NCBI RefSeq assembly: GCF_000016285.1
Contig: NC_011988.1
Location: 620,001 to 684,000 of the forward strand
DNA from: Allorhizobium ampelinum S4
GTDB lineage: Bacteria; Pseudomonadota; Alphaproteobacteria; Rhizobiales; Rhizobiaceae
Length of the DNA stretch: 64,000 nt
Reading direction: 5' to 3'
The notes beneath the pieces were generated by a model. That model saw nothing but the letters and a program-made list of their open reading frames with translations, searched no databases and was not told the DNA's origin. Positions 18,501-28,900 of the stretch are shown here, in pieces. Numbering within the stretch: position 1 is the first letter of the stretch; each line of letters starts with the position of its first letter. The translations under genes were made by a program, and so were the position numbers.

Positions 18501-21500
18501 GTCCGGTCGGAACCAGCAAAGCCAGTCGCTGCAAATGTCGCGTTCGGCGTTCCGGCATCATCCCCGGCGCCTTCAATAAAAGCGGCATCCGTGGAAAAGC
18601 CGTCCGAGCCATTGGCACCCAAACAAGCCGTTGCCCTGACGGCGCCTGCCTCCAGATCTTCATTTGCGGAGAAATCCATGTCCATCCTGAAGAATGAATC
18701 CTCGTCCGAGCCAGCTGTGGCTCTCGGTGGCGGCGATATCGTCGCTGAATTGGCGCGGTCCAACGGCGAACTGCATCGCGAATATCTCAAGTTCGAGCAA
18801 AGCGCCCTGCAAGCCCTGGTGCACAATGCCAGCGAGTTGAGCGCCGCACATGTCGATATGCTCTGCGAGATCCACGAGGAAACCAACCTCACCCACCGTG
18901 AATTCATGCGCAGCCTGCCCAGCCTGTTTCTTGGTCAGGGCGAATTGCCAGCCGCCCGCGTCAGGACGGTCGAGCATGAGCCTGCAAGGCATGAACCCGT
19001 CAAACGGATGATTGAAACCGCCGTCGCCCATGCCGCACCTGTTGCCGCAGCCAAACCGACGGTCACAGCCAAGGCATTTGAGCCGGTCGCCACTCCTGTT
19101 CAGCCCCCAGCCGCCAAACCGGTTGCCGTGGCCCCGCCGGCTCCTGTCCCTGCAAAGCCTGTTGCCGCGCCGGCTGCGGCTCCTGCTGCCGCATCCGCTG
19201 CACCAGCAGCGGTTGTCCGCGACACCTTGTTGGCTGTTGTCAGCGAAAAGACCGGCTATCCCGCAGAAGTCATTGACCTCGACATGGATCTCGAAGCCGA
19301 TCTCGGCATCGACTCGATTAAGCGCGTCGAAATCCTCGGCTCTCTGAAAGAGCGCCTGCCGCAAATGGCGGAGCTTTCCCCTGATCGTATGGGTGAGCTG
19401 CGCACGCTGGCCCAAATTCTCGAACTGGCAGGCTCTGCGTCCCCGGCGCTTCAAGCCTCTGCCACTCCGGCCGCGCAGCACGCTGCTGCGTCCATCGTCG
19501 CCCCGACACCAGCGGCATTCGCCCCGGCTGTCGCGGCCGGAGCCATCCGGGAAACCTTGTTGGCGGTTGTCAGTGAAAAGACTGGTTATCCCGCTGATGT
19601 CATCGATCTCGAGATGGATCTCGAAGCCGATCTCGGTATCGACTCGATCAAGCGCGTCGAAATCCTTGGTTCGCTGAAAGAGCGCCTGCCGCAAATGGCG
19701 GAGCTTTCTCCTGATCGCATGGGTGAGCTGCGCACGCTGGCCCAAATCCTCGAACTCGCCGGTTCCGTCGCTCCTGCTCCGGTCGCACAGCCCGCCGCCG
19801 TCTCTATCGCTACTCCCGTATCGGCGGCGATCTCTCCTGCTGTTGCGGCCGGAGCCGTGCGGGAAGCCCTGCTGTCTGTCGTCAGCGAAAAGACCGGCTA
19901 TCCCGCCGATGTGATTGATCTCGACATGGACCTCGAAGCCGATCTCGGCATCGACTCGATCAAGCGTGTGGAAATTCTCGGCTCGCTGAAAGAGCGTCTG
20001 CCGCAAATGGCCGAACTTTCTCCTGACCGCATGGGTGAATTGCGCACGCTGGCCCAAATTCTGGCACTGGCCACCGAAGGTGCTGTCGCTGATGCGCCTG
20101 CTGCCTCCGTGGCGGCACCGGTCCCGGCAACGGTCGCTGTCCCGGCGCTCGCTCCGACACAGACAGTTGTTCCTGAAACTGCCGGGTTGCCTGCTGGCGC
20201 TGTCCGCGAAGCACTTCTCGCCGTCGTCAGTGAAAAGACCGGTTATCCAACCGATGTCATCGATCTGGATATGGACCTCGAAGCTGATCTCGGCATCGAC
20301 TCGATCAAGCGTGTGGAAATCCTTGGCGCCTTGAAGGAGCGCCTGCCGCAAATGGCGGAACTTTCGCCTGACCGTATGGGTGAATTGCGTACCCTGGCCC
20401 AAATTCTGACCCTTGCTGAAGGTGAGGCTTCAAACGCTGGGGAACCCCAGCAGAAAGAGGCAGCTCTCGCTTCTTTTAAGGATGGTGACGATCTGATCGG
20501 GCGCGGTGTCGTCACCCTTTTGCCAGCTCCGCTCGATCTGGTGACGCAACAGGCCTTTCAAAAGGGGGCAAAGTTTCTACTGACCGGTACCGATGATGCA
20601 CTGATCCTTGCCCTTCAGAAGGGATTGAAAAGTAAGGGTATTGAGGCGGTCTGGCTGCGGTTCGAAGGCAAGGTTTCCTCGAAGGCTGGTCCGCAATTGG
20701 CGGCTGGCAAGGACGAGGCCGAGCTGAAACAGCAATTCGAAGCTCAGGGTCCTTGGGATGGGGTGATCTATGTTCATCCCAAGACAATCGACAACGCGCT
20801 TCCCGGCGCTGAAAGCGACGCATCGGTTCTCTGGCTGAAACGGGCCTTGCTGCTTGCCAAGCTGTCGATCACGCCGCTCACGGCGCGGGCTTCCCAGGGT
20901 CGTACGGTGTTCATGACGCTGTCGCGGATGGATGGAGCCCTCGGCTACCGGGATGGCAGCCTTGCAACGGTGGCATCCGGTGCCTTGTCTGGCCTGGTCA
21001 AGACCTATGCCGCTGAAGCACCGCATATCTTTGCCCGCGCCGTCGATATCGCGCCGCAGATCGAAGATGCCGCTGCTGCCGATCTGCTGGTGCAGGAAGT
21101 GTTCGATGCCCGCCATAGCATTACCGAAATCGGTCTTGATGGGCAGGGGCGCTGGAAGCCTTCCATTGAGGCGATTTCCTCCAGCGATGCCGTGACGGTC
21201 GCCGATCCCGATGAATTGTTCATCGTCACCGGTGGTGCGCGGGGTGTGACAGCCGATTGCGTGTTGGCCCTGGCCTCTGCCGCTCCTCGTCGCTTCCTCC
21301 TGCTCGGTCGCTCCGCCCTTGAAGCCGAACCGGCCTGGGCTGCGGGTCTCGAAACCGACGCGCAATTGAAGGGTGGAGCCCTTGCCGCACTGCGCGAAGG
21401 GAAAGCGCCGGTGACACCGAAGCTGATCGATCAGACCGTGCGTGGGGTTCTGGCGGGCCGTGAAATCCGCCAGTTGCTGGCCGCACTGGAAAAGCTCGGC

Positions 21501-22925
21501 AGCCATGCCAGCTATCTGTCGCTCGATATTTCCTCTCCGGCGATTTCCAGCCTTGGCGATCACCCCGAAATTCAGAAGGCGGCGAAAATCAGCCTTGTGC
21601 ATGGGGCTGGCGCGCTTGCCGATGCGGCAATTGCCCAGAAGAAAATCAGCGAAATGGACCGTGTCTTCACACCGAAAATCTTCGGTCTGGCCGGGCTGAT
21701 CAAGGCGCTGACGGGCAAGCCCTTCCACCGCGTCCTGCTGTTTTCCTCGGTTGCCGGTCTGTTTGGCAATCCGGGTCAGGCCGATTACGCCATGGCCAAT
21801 GAAATGCTCAACCGTTTCGCCGCCAGCCAGTCGGTGAAGGGCGTCGATGTCCGGGCGATCAATTGGGGTCCGTGGCTTGGCGGCATGGTCACACCGGAAA
21901 TCCGCGATATTTTCATGAAACGCGGCGTTCCGATCATCCCACGCGATATCGGTGGCCAGTTCTTTGCCCGGGAAACCGCCATGCCTCTGCCAGCAACCGG
22001 TGCAGTCCTGGTGGGTGGGTTGAAGCCGATCAATGCCCGCTTCGTCCCCTTTGCCGAATTGCCACAGGCACCAAGGCGGCTGGCGCTCAGCGGTCACGAC
22101 TGGACGAAGTCCTTGCTGTTGGCCGATCATCAGATCAAGGGACGTCCCGTCGTTCCCGCCGCCTTCGTGCTTGGTCTGGTGGCGGACGGCTTGGAAAGCC
22201 TGCTTCCAGGCTGGACATTCTCAGGCTTCGATCAGTTCAACGTGTTGAACGGCCTTGTCATTAACAAGGATTGGCGCGGTGATTTCGAGCTGTCGCTCAG
22301 CGCACTCCGCGCCGAGACGGAAGAAACCATTCGGCTGGATGTGATGTTGGCCGATGGGTCTGGTCGCCCACGCTACAAGGCGGACAATATCCTGCTGCGC
22401 AAGGCCGCTTTCATGCCGCCACAGCCGGGCAAAGCTCTGCCTTCGCTGGAACCCTCGACGCCTGCCAATGGCTTTTATTCTGATGGCACGCTGTTCCATG
22501 GCGAGAGCCTGCAAATGCTCAAGACCTACAGGAAGCTGGAAACCGCGAGCTACCTGTTCCGCATCGCCCAGCCAGCGGCAATCCATAGTGCGGCGCTGAA
22601 CGGATTTGCTGACAGCACATTGCTCGATGCTGTCTCCGTTGATGCGGTCCTGCAAGCAGCACTGGCCGCAACGCGGCTGGAAGCCGATAGCCCAAGCCTG
22701 CCGATGCGGCTTGGATCGGCGACGCTGACGAGCCGGCCTGAGCCTGGATCAGATTGGCTGATTGCCGCCCGCCTCAAGGCCAGCCGCGCCCAGGAACTGG
22801 ATTGGGAACTGACCGGCTACGACCTTGATGGCCGCTTGCAGATGCAATTGGTGGCAACCACGGTCAAGCGTGACGAGGCACCGTCTGGCGCCCAGGGATC
22901 AAAATCCGTCGAGGCCGTTAAATGA
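15579..22925 (+). CDS. PfaA-like iterative synthase subunit: KS-AT-4xACP-KR-DH
   Basis: This 2448-residue megasynthase has the PUFA-synthase PfaA layout. The ketosynthase spans about 10-460, with Cys213 (DAACASS), His348 (EAHGTGT) and His390. The acyltransferase spans about 570-880, with Ser676 in G-H-S-F-G-E. An Ala/Pro-rich linker follows at about 960-1070. Four nearly identical carrier domains have attachment serines S1246, S1356, S1460 and S1575 (each G-I-D-S-I-K). The ketoreductase spans about 1875-2110, with T-G-G-A-R-G at 1884 and the Ser2056/Tyr2070 region. The C-terminal hot-dog dehydratase spans about 2165-2430, with His2184 in H-x3-G-x4-P. Such proteins extend acyl chains from malonyl units without primary metabolism. 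GGAAGGGG precedes ATG 15579, and the stop overlaps the next start (ATGA). The product is unknown. Activation needs a phosphopantetheinyl transferase not seen here. Confidence 0.93.
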   Translation: MDGFSQRVYDVFSPIAIVGVGALFPEAKNADEYWNNIVKGKDCLKDVPETHWKISDYYDPNPSTPDKTYARRGGFIPETAFNPVEFGLPPSQLDVTDILQILSLSVAKQTFLDAGYEHAKLNREKTGVVLGITGANSLVTPLTSRLQYPLWQKVLESRGLPKAQVDDIVETLKLAYAPWEENSFPGMLGNVVAGRIANRFDLGGINCTVDAACASSLAAMRMAIDELHSGRADMMLTGGCDAENTILMYMCFSKTPAFSKKGVISPFDENSDGTLIGEGIGMMLLKRLEDAERDGDQVYAVIKGLGSASDGKFKSIYAPRAAGQVKALQRAYQQAGISPHDVDLWEAHGTGTAVGDATEVDGLKTFLKSWDNDGSSSPIALGSVKSQIGHTKAAAGAASAIKAALALQHGVLPPTINVNRPDPKLGLDETALYLNSTARPWFRDPKTAKRRVGVSAFGFGGTNFHLVLEEAPQTAKAPKLRSVLPRPIVVAAPTVAALRKRCEELLTATGETAWPFEVSIPANHPRLGLVAADDVSRRALLSEAIQLLDSRPATAEWRHPKGITFRPSAFENAKLAGLFAGQGSQHPNMGRMAAVAIPALGDFVGAADTLFVKDGAQPLSQVMYPIPAFDDADRKAQEQALRRTQYAQTAIGALSAGHYRWLQNLGLKLEAVAGHSFGELTALWASGALSDADFSSLAKARGDAMAAVTGDGAGTMTAVKAGREQLESLIAATKGSVHFCNLNTPKQTVVGGAVEAIEKFEADLKAASIDFVRLNVAGAFHTPQVEGAVTAFAERIDQTSFAVPQIPVYANRNGKPYAASAADVAAQLKGQLREPVEFIKIIEQMYADGIRVFIEFGPRSTLSKMTADILGDRPHLAIALDHGQPDKADAGLIEAVVDLAVAGIALESPVGTEGLIEAPAKKGEINLNGMNYVSPSRKEAFAKALANPVVVAPKPVPTPPQPVAAKPLAAAPAPVRSEPAKPVAANVAFGVPASSPAPSIKAASVEKPSEPLAPKQAVALTAPASRSSFAEKSMSILKNESSSEPAVALGGGDIVAELARSNGELHREYLKFEQSALQALVHNASELSAAHVDMLCEIHEETNLTHREFMRSLPSLFLGQGELPAARVRTVEHEPARHEPVKRMIETAVAHAAPVAAAKPTVTAKAFEPVATPVQPPAAKPVAVAPPAPVPAKPVAAPAAAPAAASAAPAAVVRDTLLAVVSEKTGYPAEVIDLDMDLEADLGIDSIKRVEILGSLKERLPQMAELSPDRMGELRTLAQILELAGSASPALQASATPAAQHAAASIVAPTPAAFAPAVAAGAIRETLLAVVSEKTGYPADVIDLEMDLEADLGIDSIKRVEILGSLKERLPQMAELSPDRMGELRTLAQILELAGSVAPAPVAQPAAVSIATPVSAAISPAVAAGAVREALLSVVSEKTGYPADVIDLDMDLEADLGIDSIKRVEILGSLKERLPQMAELSPDRMGELRTLAQILALATEGAVADAPAASVAAPVPATVAVPALAPTQTVVPETAGLPAGAVREALLAVVSEKTGYPTDVIDLDMDLEADLGIDSIKRVEILGALKERLPQMAELSPDRMGELRTLAQILTLAEGEASNAGEPQQKEAALASFKDGDDLIGRGVVTLLPAPLDLVTQQAFQKGAKFLLTGTDDALILALQKGLKSKGIEAVWLRFEGKVSSKAGPQLAAGKDEAELKQQFEAQGPWDGVIYVHPKTIDNALPGAESDASVLWLKRALLLAKLSITPLTARASQGRTVFMTLSRMDGALGYRDGSLATVASGALSGLVKTYAAEAPHIFARAVDIAPQIEDAAAADLLVQEVFDARHSITEIGLDGQGRWKPSIEAISSSDAVTVADPDELFIVTGGARGVTADCVLALASAAPRRFLLLGRSALEAEPAWAAGLETDAQLKGGALAALREGKAPVTPKLIDQTVRGVLAGREIRQLLAALEKLGSHASYLSLDISSPAISSLGDHPEIQKAAKISLVHGAGALADAAIAQKKISEMDRVFTPKIFGLAGLIKALTGKPFHRVLLFSSVAGLFGNPGQADYAMANEMLNRFAASQSVKGVDVRAINWGPWLGGMVTPEIRDIFMKRGVPIIPRDIGGQFFARETAMPLPATGAVLVGGLKPINARFVPFAELPQAPRRLALSGHDWTKSLLLADHQIKGRPVVPAAFVLGLVADGLESLLPGWTFSGFDQFNVLNGLVINKDWRGDFELSLSALRAETEETIRLDVMLADGSGRPRYKADNILLRKAAFMPPQPGKALPSLEPSTPANGFYSDGTLFHGESLQMLKTYRKLETASYLFRIAQPAAIHSAALNGFADSTLLDAVSVDAVLQAALAATRLEADSPSLPMRLGSATLTSRPEPGSDWLIAARLKASRAQELDWELTGYDLDGRLQMQLVATTVKRDEAPSGAQGSKSVEAVK
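19206..20415 (+). repeat. four tandem acyl-carrier-protein repeats within the PfaA-like gene
   Basis: Four copies of a roughly 220-bp unit (about 19212-19432, 19539-19762, 19848-20070 and 20199-20412) encode almost the same 73 residues. They are separated by Ala/Pro-rich linkers of about 30-40 residues that differ from each other. The long runs of identical bases between copies suggest recent duplication or gene conversion. In PUFA synthases, carrier copy number affects yield more than product identity (established knowledge). Confidence 0.92.
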
Positions 22926-25900
22926 GCCGCATCGCGATCACCGCCCTGTCGCTCTGCTTTCCGGGCGCCAACGACCTGGATAGTTACTGGCGCAACCTCC
23001 TTGCAAAAAACGACTCCCGCTCGACGGGCGGGGTCAAGGACTTCCGGATCGACCCTTTCTATCTCAGGGATAGTCAGGAGGATGTTGATCAGGTTCGCTG
23101 GCTCCGCGGCGGCTTCGTCGATCTGGACGAGGTGACCAAGGGTCTTTCGGAAGAAGGCGGCGACGGCCTCGATCTGCCCTGGCAATTGGCCCGGCGGGTT
23201 GCCGAAGAAGCCTTGCAGACCAGCAGGCTTGGCGAGCGGGTCGATCTTGGCCGGGTTGGCATGGTGCTTGGTAATTATACCTTCCCGACCTTCGCCTCCA
23301 ACAATGCCGTTGTCCCGGTTTGGGAGCGGGAAATAGCCGCAGGGCTGGAAGACGGTCTCGGGCTTTCGCCCGGGACGTTGGTGGACACGTCTTTGACGGC
23401 ACCGCCTGCCGAGCATGGTGTGCTCAGCGCCGATGGCATCTATGCCGTTACACGAGGCTTGAGCCTCGGCGGCCCAAGCTTCAGCCTTGATGCTGCGTGT
23501 TCTTCCTCCCTTTACGCCATCGAACTTGCGTCCAGTTATCTGCGAAGCGGACATGCGGATGCCATGCTGGCGGGAGGCGTCTGCCTGCCGGACCCCTGGC
23601 TGATCCATGTGTCCTTCGGCGATCTCGGCGCTTTTCCCAACAATGGCGTCAGCCAGCCCTTCGACAGCACGTCGGATGGTATCGTCACGGGTCAGGGCGC
23701 CAGCGTTGTCGTACTGCGGCGGTTGGAAGATGCGCTGCGCGACAATGACGTGATCCTTGCGGTCATTGAAAGTGTCGGTCTGTCTAATGACGGCACTGGT
23801 CAGCATATGCTTGTCCCCAATGCCGATGGCCAGCGGTTGGCCTATCAGCGCGCCTATGCCCGCACCGGCGTGCAGCCTGAAGAGATCGATTACGTTGAAT
23901 GCCATGCCACCGGCACGCCGCTTGGCGACCGCACAGAGCTGACATCGCTGCAACGCTTTTTCGGTGCGGATAAGCAGCACTTTCCGCTGATCGGATCGGT
24001 CAAGGCCAATGTCGGCCATCTTCTGACTGTGGCGGGCATGAGCAGTCTGGCCAAGGTTATTCTGGCCATGCAGGAAGGCACCATTCCGGCGACGCCCGGC
24101 ATTGGAAAATTGCAAAAAAGCATGGACGCGCCGGGCATGGAGCAGCGGCTGGTGGTAGAAAACCAGAGCTGGCCGACACCGGCTGGCAAGCGTCATGCGG
24201 CCATTTCTGCCTTCGGCTTTGGCGGTACCAATGCGCATATGATCGTCTCCGATGACCGGACGTTTTCAGGGGAACGGACGCAAGGAGATAATGGCGCTAC
24301 AAAAACCCTCCAACCGCCGCCGCTGGAAATCCGGGGCATGGCCGCCCATTACGGCAATGCCGCCAGCCTCCAGGCCTTTGAAGCGGCGTCTTTCGGCGGG
24401 GAACCCGTCTGGGCGGAACCATCCAGCCGCCGCTGGCGTGGCGCTACGGTAACTGCCGATGCGCCGCCTCAGGCTGCCATCAATGCCTATGATATCGATT
24501 TTCTGCGCAACCGCATTCCGCCAGCGGAAACCGAAGCCTTCAACGCCCAGCAGGGACTGGTGCTAAAGGTGGCCAATGAGGCACTGTCCGATGCTGGCTA
24601 TGGCCATATCGGCGAAAAGCGCTCCGCCCGCCCGGTAGCGGTGTTGGTGGTGTTGGAACTGGACCTGAGCGCCCATCTGCGCCGTGGCCGCACGCTGGTG
24701 CCGGATTGGATTGACCAGGCGCTGACGGGCCAAGGTCTTCACCTCAGTGAGGATGAACGCCAAGGCCTGATCGATGCCTGCAAACGCGCTGTTCTGGGGC
24801 CGCTGCGCTCCACGGAAATCACCAGTTATATCGGCAATATCTGCGCCAGCCGCATTGCCTCGCAATGGAATTTCACCGGACCGGTCTTCACGCTTTCTGC
24901 CGGTATGCTGGGCGTTGCCTATGCCATGGAACAGGCCGGGCTGATGATTGCCGATGACAAGGCGGAAGCAGCGCTGATCGTCGCGGTTGATCTTAATGCC
25001 GGGCTGGAAGCCTATGCGCTGGAACAAGCCGGCACCCCTGGTGCGAATCCACAAGCCGCCAAATCCTTAGGTGATGGCGCAGGCGCGATATTGCTTGCTC
25101 CCGCCGGTTTGGGCGCAAGTGCTGCGCCCTATGCGGTTCTTGATCACATCTCCATCCGTCATGTGGGCAACGTTGAGGACAGTGCCGTCGCGGTGGCGCT
25201 GGCGACCATCGCCGATGGTCATCGTCTCGATCTGATGGACATGGCTGGGCAGATCGGCGGCGATGGTGTGGAACTGGCGGCGGTTGCCACCCATGCTCCC
25301 GGCGCCGTTGTCTGCGGTGTTGAACATTTGAGCGGCCATTGCAAGGTTGCCCAGCCGATGGCGGCGTTGATCCGGGCGGCGCTATGCCTGTCGGGCCGCT
25401 ATCTTCCGGCCACGCCCCCGGCCTGGCTGAATGCGGAGACGAGCCAGCCTTTGACGGTCGCCGTCGAACAGGCCGGACTTGGACTTCTGGCCGAAAGCGT
25501 GCCGTGGACGCGCCAGGAGCGGAGCCGTCCGCTTGTCGCGGGTGTGGGTGCCGCCGGACCATTCGGCAGCTACGCCGCCTTCCGTCTCAGCGAAGCGGTG
25601 GTGGAAACCCTGCGCCAGCCGGAAGCGGATTACCCACCCTTCCTGCCGGTCGCAGCCGAGAACCGGGGAGCCCTCGTGGGTGTTCTGGCTACGGTCATCG
25701 CTGCGCTTGAACAGGGAACGCCATGGCAGGCATTGCAAACCGAAGCCTTGGCCAATCTTCGTGAAAGGCCCAGTGCACGGGTGTTGGTCCTATCCGGTCG
25801 AGACCCGGCGCAATTGCTGACCGAAGCCCGTCAGGCGCAGAAATTCCTTGGTGAAGGCCAAGGGGTGGAGTTCCAGACACCAGCGGGTAGCTATTTTACC

Positions 25901-28900
25901 GACCGGCCCCAGGGCGCAGAGGGCAAGATCGCCTTCATGTATCCCGGTGGTTTCAACAGCTATCCGCATCTGGGACGCACATTGCTGCGTCGTTACCCGG
26001 ACAGCCTGCGCGCTTTCGAGCAATTCGTTGATGATCCGGCAGCAACGCTCTGCCATGACCAGCTCTATCCGCGCCACAAGCCCGGGCAGGACGCGACTGT
26101 GCGGTTGATGCAGACCGAAGCCGGGATGCAGCAGGACATCGCGGCGATGATGAAAACCGGCGTCGGTTTTGCCCTGATGTATACCGCCTTGCTGCGGGAC
26201 CAGTTCGGTGTGCAGGCCCATGGTGCGCTTGGCTATTCCATGGGCGAAGTCAGCATGCTGTTTGCCAATGGCATCTGGCCGATAGACCAGCATGGCTTGC
26301 GCAACGACCTGCCACTGTTCGAAACTTCGATTGGCGGTCCCCGTCAGGCGGTGCGTGACACATTCGGTATCGGACCTGAGGTCCGCGACAATCAGGTCTG
26401 GTCGAGTTATGTGCTGCTTGCTCCGGTGGAGACGGTGCGCGACGCGATTGCCCCCCGTGCCGATGTGTTCATCACCCATGTCAATGGTCCCAAGGAAGTG
26501 GTGATTGCCGGTCTGCCCGCAGCCGTGACGGCTGTGGTCAAGCAATTGGACGGCTATTCCGCCTATCGCAGCCCGGTCTCGCATGTCCTGCATGTGCCTT
26601 TGCTGCAACGGGTGGCGCATCAGATTTCCGCCCTTCACGATCATCCAACCACCGCACCACCGGACAATCTGCATCTTTATACCACCTCGACCTATGGGCG
26701 GATGACGGATTTCAGCCGTGAAGGCCTGTCGCGGACCATTACCGATGTGATGTGCTCCGAGGTGGATTTCGTGCGGCTGGTCGATATGGCCTATGACGAT
26801 GGCTACCGGATCTTCATCGAATGCGGACCTTCGGCCACATGCAGTCGCTGGGTGAATTCGTGCCTTGCGGGGCGGGATTATCTGTCGATCAATCTCAACC
26901 AGCGTGGTGCCGACGATGGGCGCAGCCTGCTTGCGGCTCTGGCCCGGCTGGTTTCTCACGGTGTCAGGGTCGATCTTACCAGCCTGGTGCCTGGGGTGAA
27001 GGCCGAGCGCTCCAAAACGGTCATCAGCCTGCAACCGGGCGGTGCCGCTCTGCGCGCAACTGCTAGTGAAACGGTCAGGCCGCTGGAAACCAAACCCGTT
27101 GTGGCGCTGCCATTCACGCCCAGCACTGTGGCAAGGTCTATTGCTTGGGGCCCGACGGCAGCCTTCATCCTCGAAGGCACCAGCCTGGTTCACGAATTGT
27201 TGGATCACAACACCCAAGACGACGACACCCAAGACGAAATCCAGCCGGACGATCAGCCAGCAAGACCAAGTCCCGGTCTTCCATCTCTTTCCCCGAAACC
27301 TGTCGAAGCGGATCAACCATTCATGGCCAAGAATATTACCATCAGCCAGGATAAATCTCAGCGGATCGCCCAGGCTGTCGAAGCCTTTTTGCAGCGCCAG
27401 CGCCTCGGCCATCAAACGTTCCTGCAAACCCAATCCGACCTCGTGCAGATCTGGCGTGAGCATGCTGGAAATGGGGCACATGGTGTACGGCCAGCTCAGC
27501 GCAGTCTACCCCAACCAGCAACCATTGATGCGGCGCCTGCCGTATTGGAGATCGAGGCACCTCAGCCAGTCGCCATTGCGCCTGCGCCAGTGCGCGCACC
27601 AACACCTGTTGCCACGGCCACCGTGCTGCCCACTAGCGCCCGTGAAAAGCAGGAGAAGGGCTGGTTTCTGGACGAACAGGATCTGTTGACCTTTGCCAGC
27701 GGCAAGGTTGCCGATGCCTTGGGCGCGCAATTTGCGCCAATTGACGATTATCCTGTTCGGGTTCGTCTGCCAGCGCCGCCCTATTTCTTCGTGTCGCGCG
27801 TCACCAAGGTCGATGCCAAGTTCGGCGAATACAAGCCTTGCTCGCTGACAACAGAATATGATGTTCCAGCCGATGCCTGGTATCTGATCGACGGCCAGAT
27901 GCCGCCCGGCATTGCGGTGGAATCCGGCCAGTCGGATTTGCTGCTGGTCGCGCTGCTGGGCATTGATTTCAAGAACAAGGGTGTCCGCAAATACCGGCTG
28001 TTGGATGGGCGGTTGAGCTTTTACGGTCGCCTGCCGCAGGCGGGCAGCACGCTGCGCTTTGACATCACCATCGACCGGTTCGTCTGGCAGGGCGATGGCC
28101 TGCTGTTCTTCTTCCGCTATGACGGTTATGTCGATGGTGAACTGGCGCTGCAATTGCACAGCGGTTGCGCCGGTTTCTTCACCGAGGACGAGTTGAGTGC
28201 TGGTGGTGGCGTGGTCATCAAGCAGCCGCCCGCAGCACCGCTCACCCTGGTCAAACCCCTTCTGCCACGGGTCCGCGACACGCTGGAAAAATCCGATCTG
28301 GTGGCGCTGTCCGAGGGGCGGATCGGCGAGATCTTTGGCCCCGGTTCGCAGCATCCGGAAAGCGGCAGTTCCATTCGCCTGCCGCCCGAAATGCTGCTGA
28401 TGATCGACCGCGTGACCGATATCGGCTCCTGGCAGGGCGAACATTATGTGATGGAGGCCGAAAAGAGCTTTGACGCCGATGGCTGGTATTATACCTCGCA
28501 TTTTGTTGATGATCCGGTCCTGCCGGGCTCGCTGATTGCCGAAGGTGCGACCCAGCTGCTCAAGGTCTATCTGATTGCCAATGGCATGCATCAATGCTTT
28601 GCCGATGGGGTGTTTGAGCCGGTCACACACCGCGAAATGCAGATCACCGTGCGTGGCCAGATCACCCCTGACGTGAAAAAGGTCCACTACAAGCTGTTCA
28701 TTCAGGAAAGCGCCCTGCTGCCGCGCCCCTATGTGATTGCCGATGTGCTGATCTATGACGAGCATGGCAAGCCGCTGGTGCGGGTGTCCAATCTCGGCTT
28801 GCAAGTTGTGGAAAAGCCCGGCGTCTCGGTTGAGCCGCGCTTTGGCGATCCGACCTGGTTCAGCGGACGCAAGACCAAGAGCGGTGAGAAGGTCGTGCTC

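Noticed and set aside
18660..20402. 580-codon open frame on the minus strand opposite the ACP repeats
   Set aside because: It is a shadow of the repetitive high-GC plus-strand gene, with repeated low-complexity sequence and no family motif.
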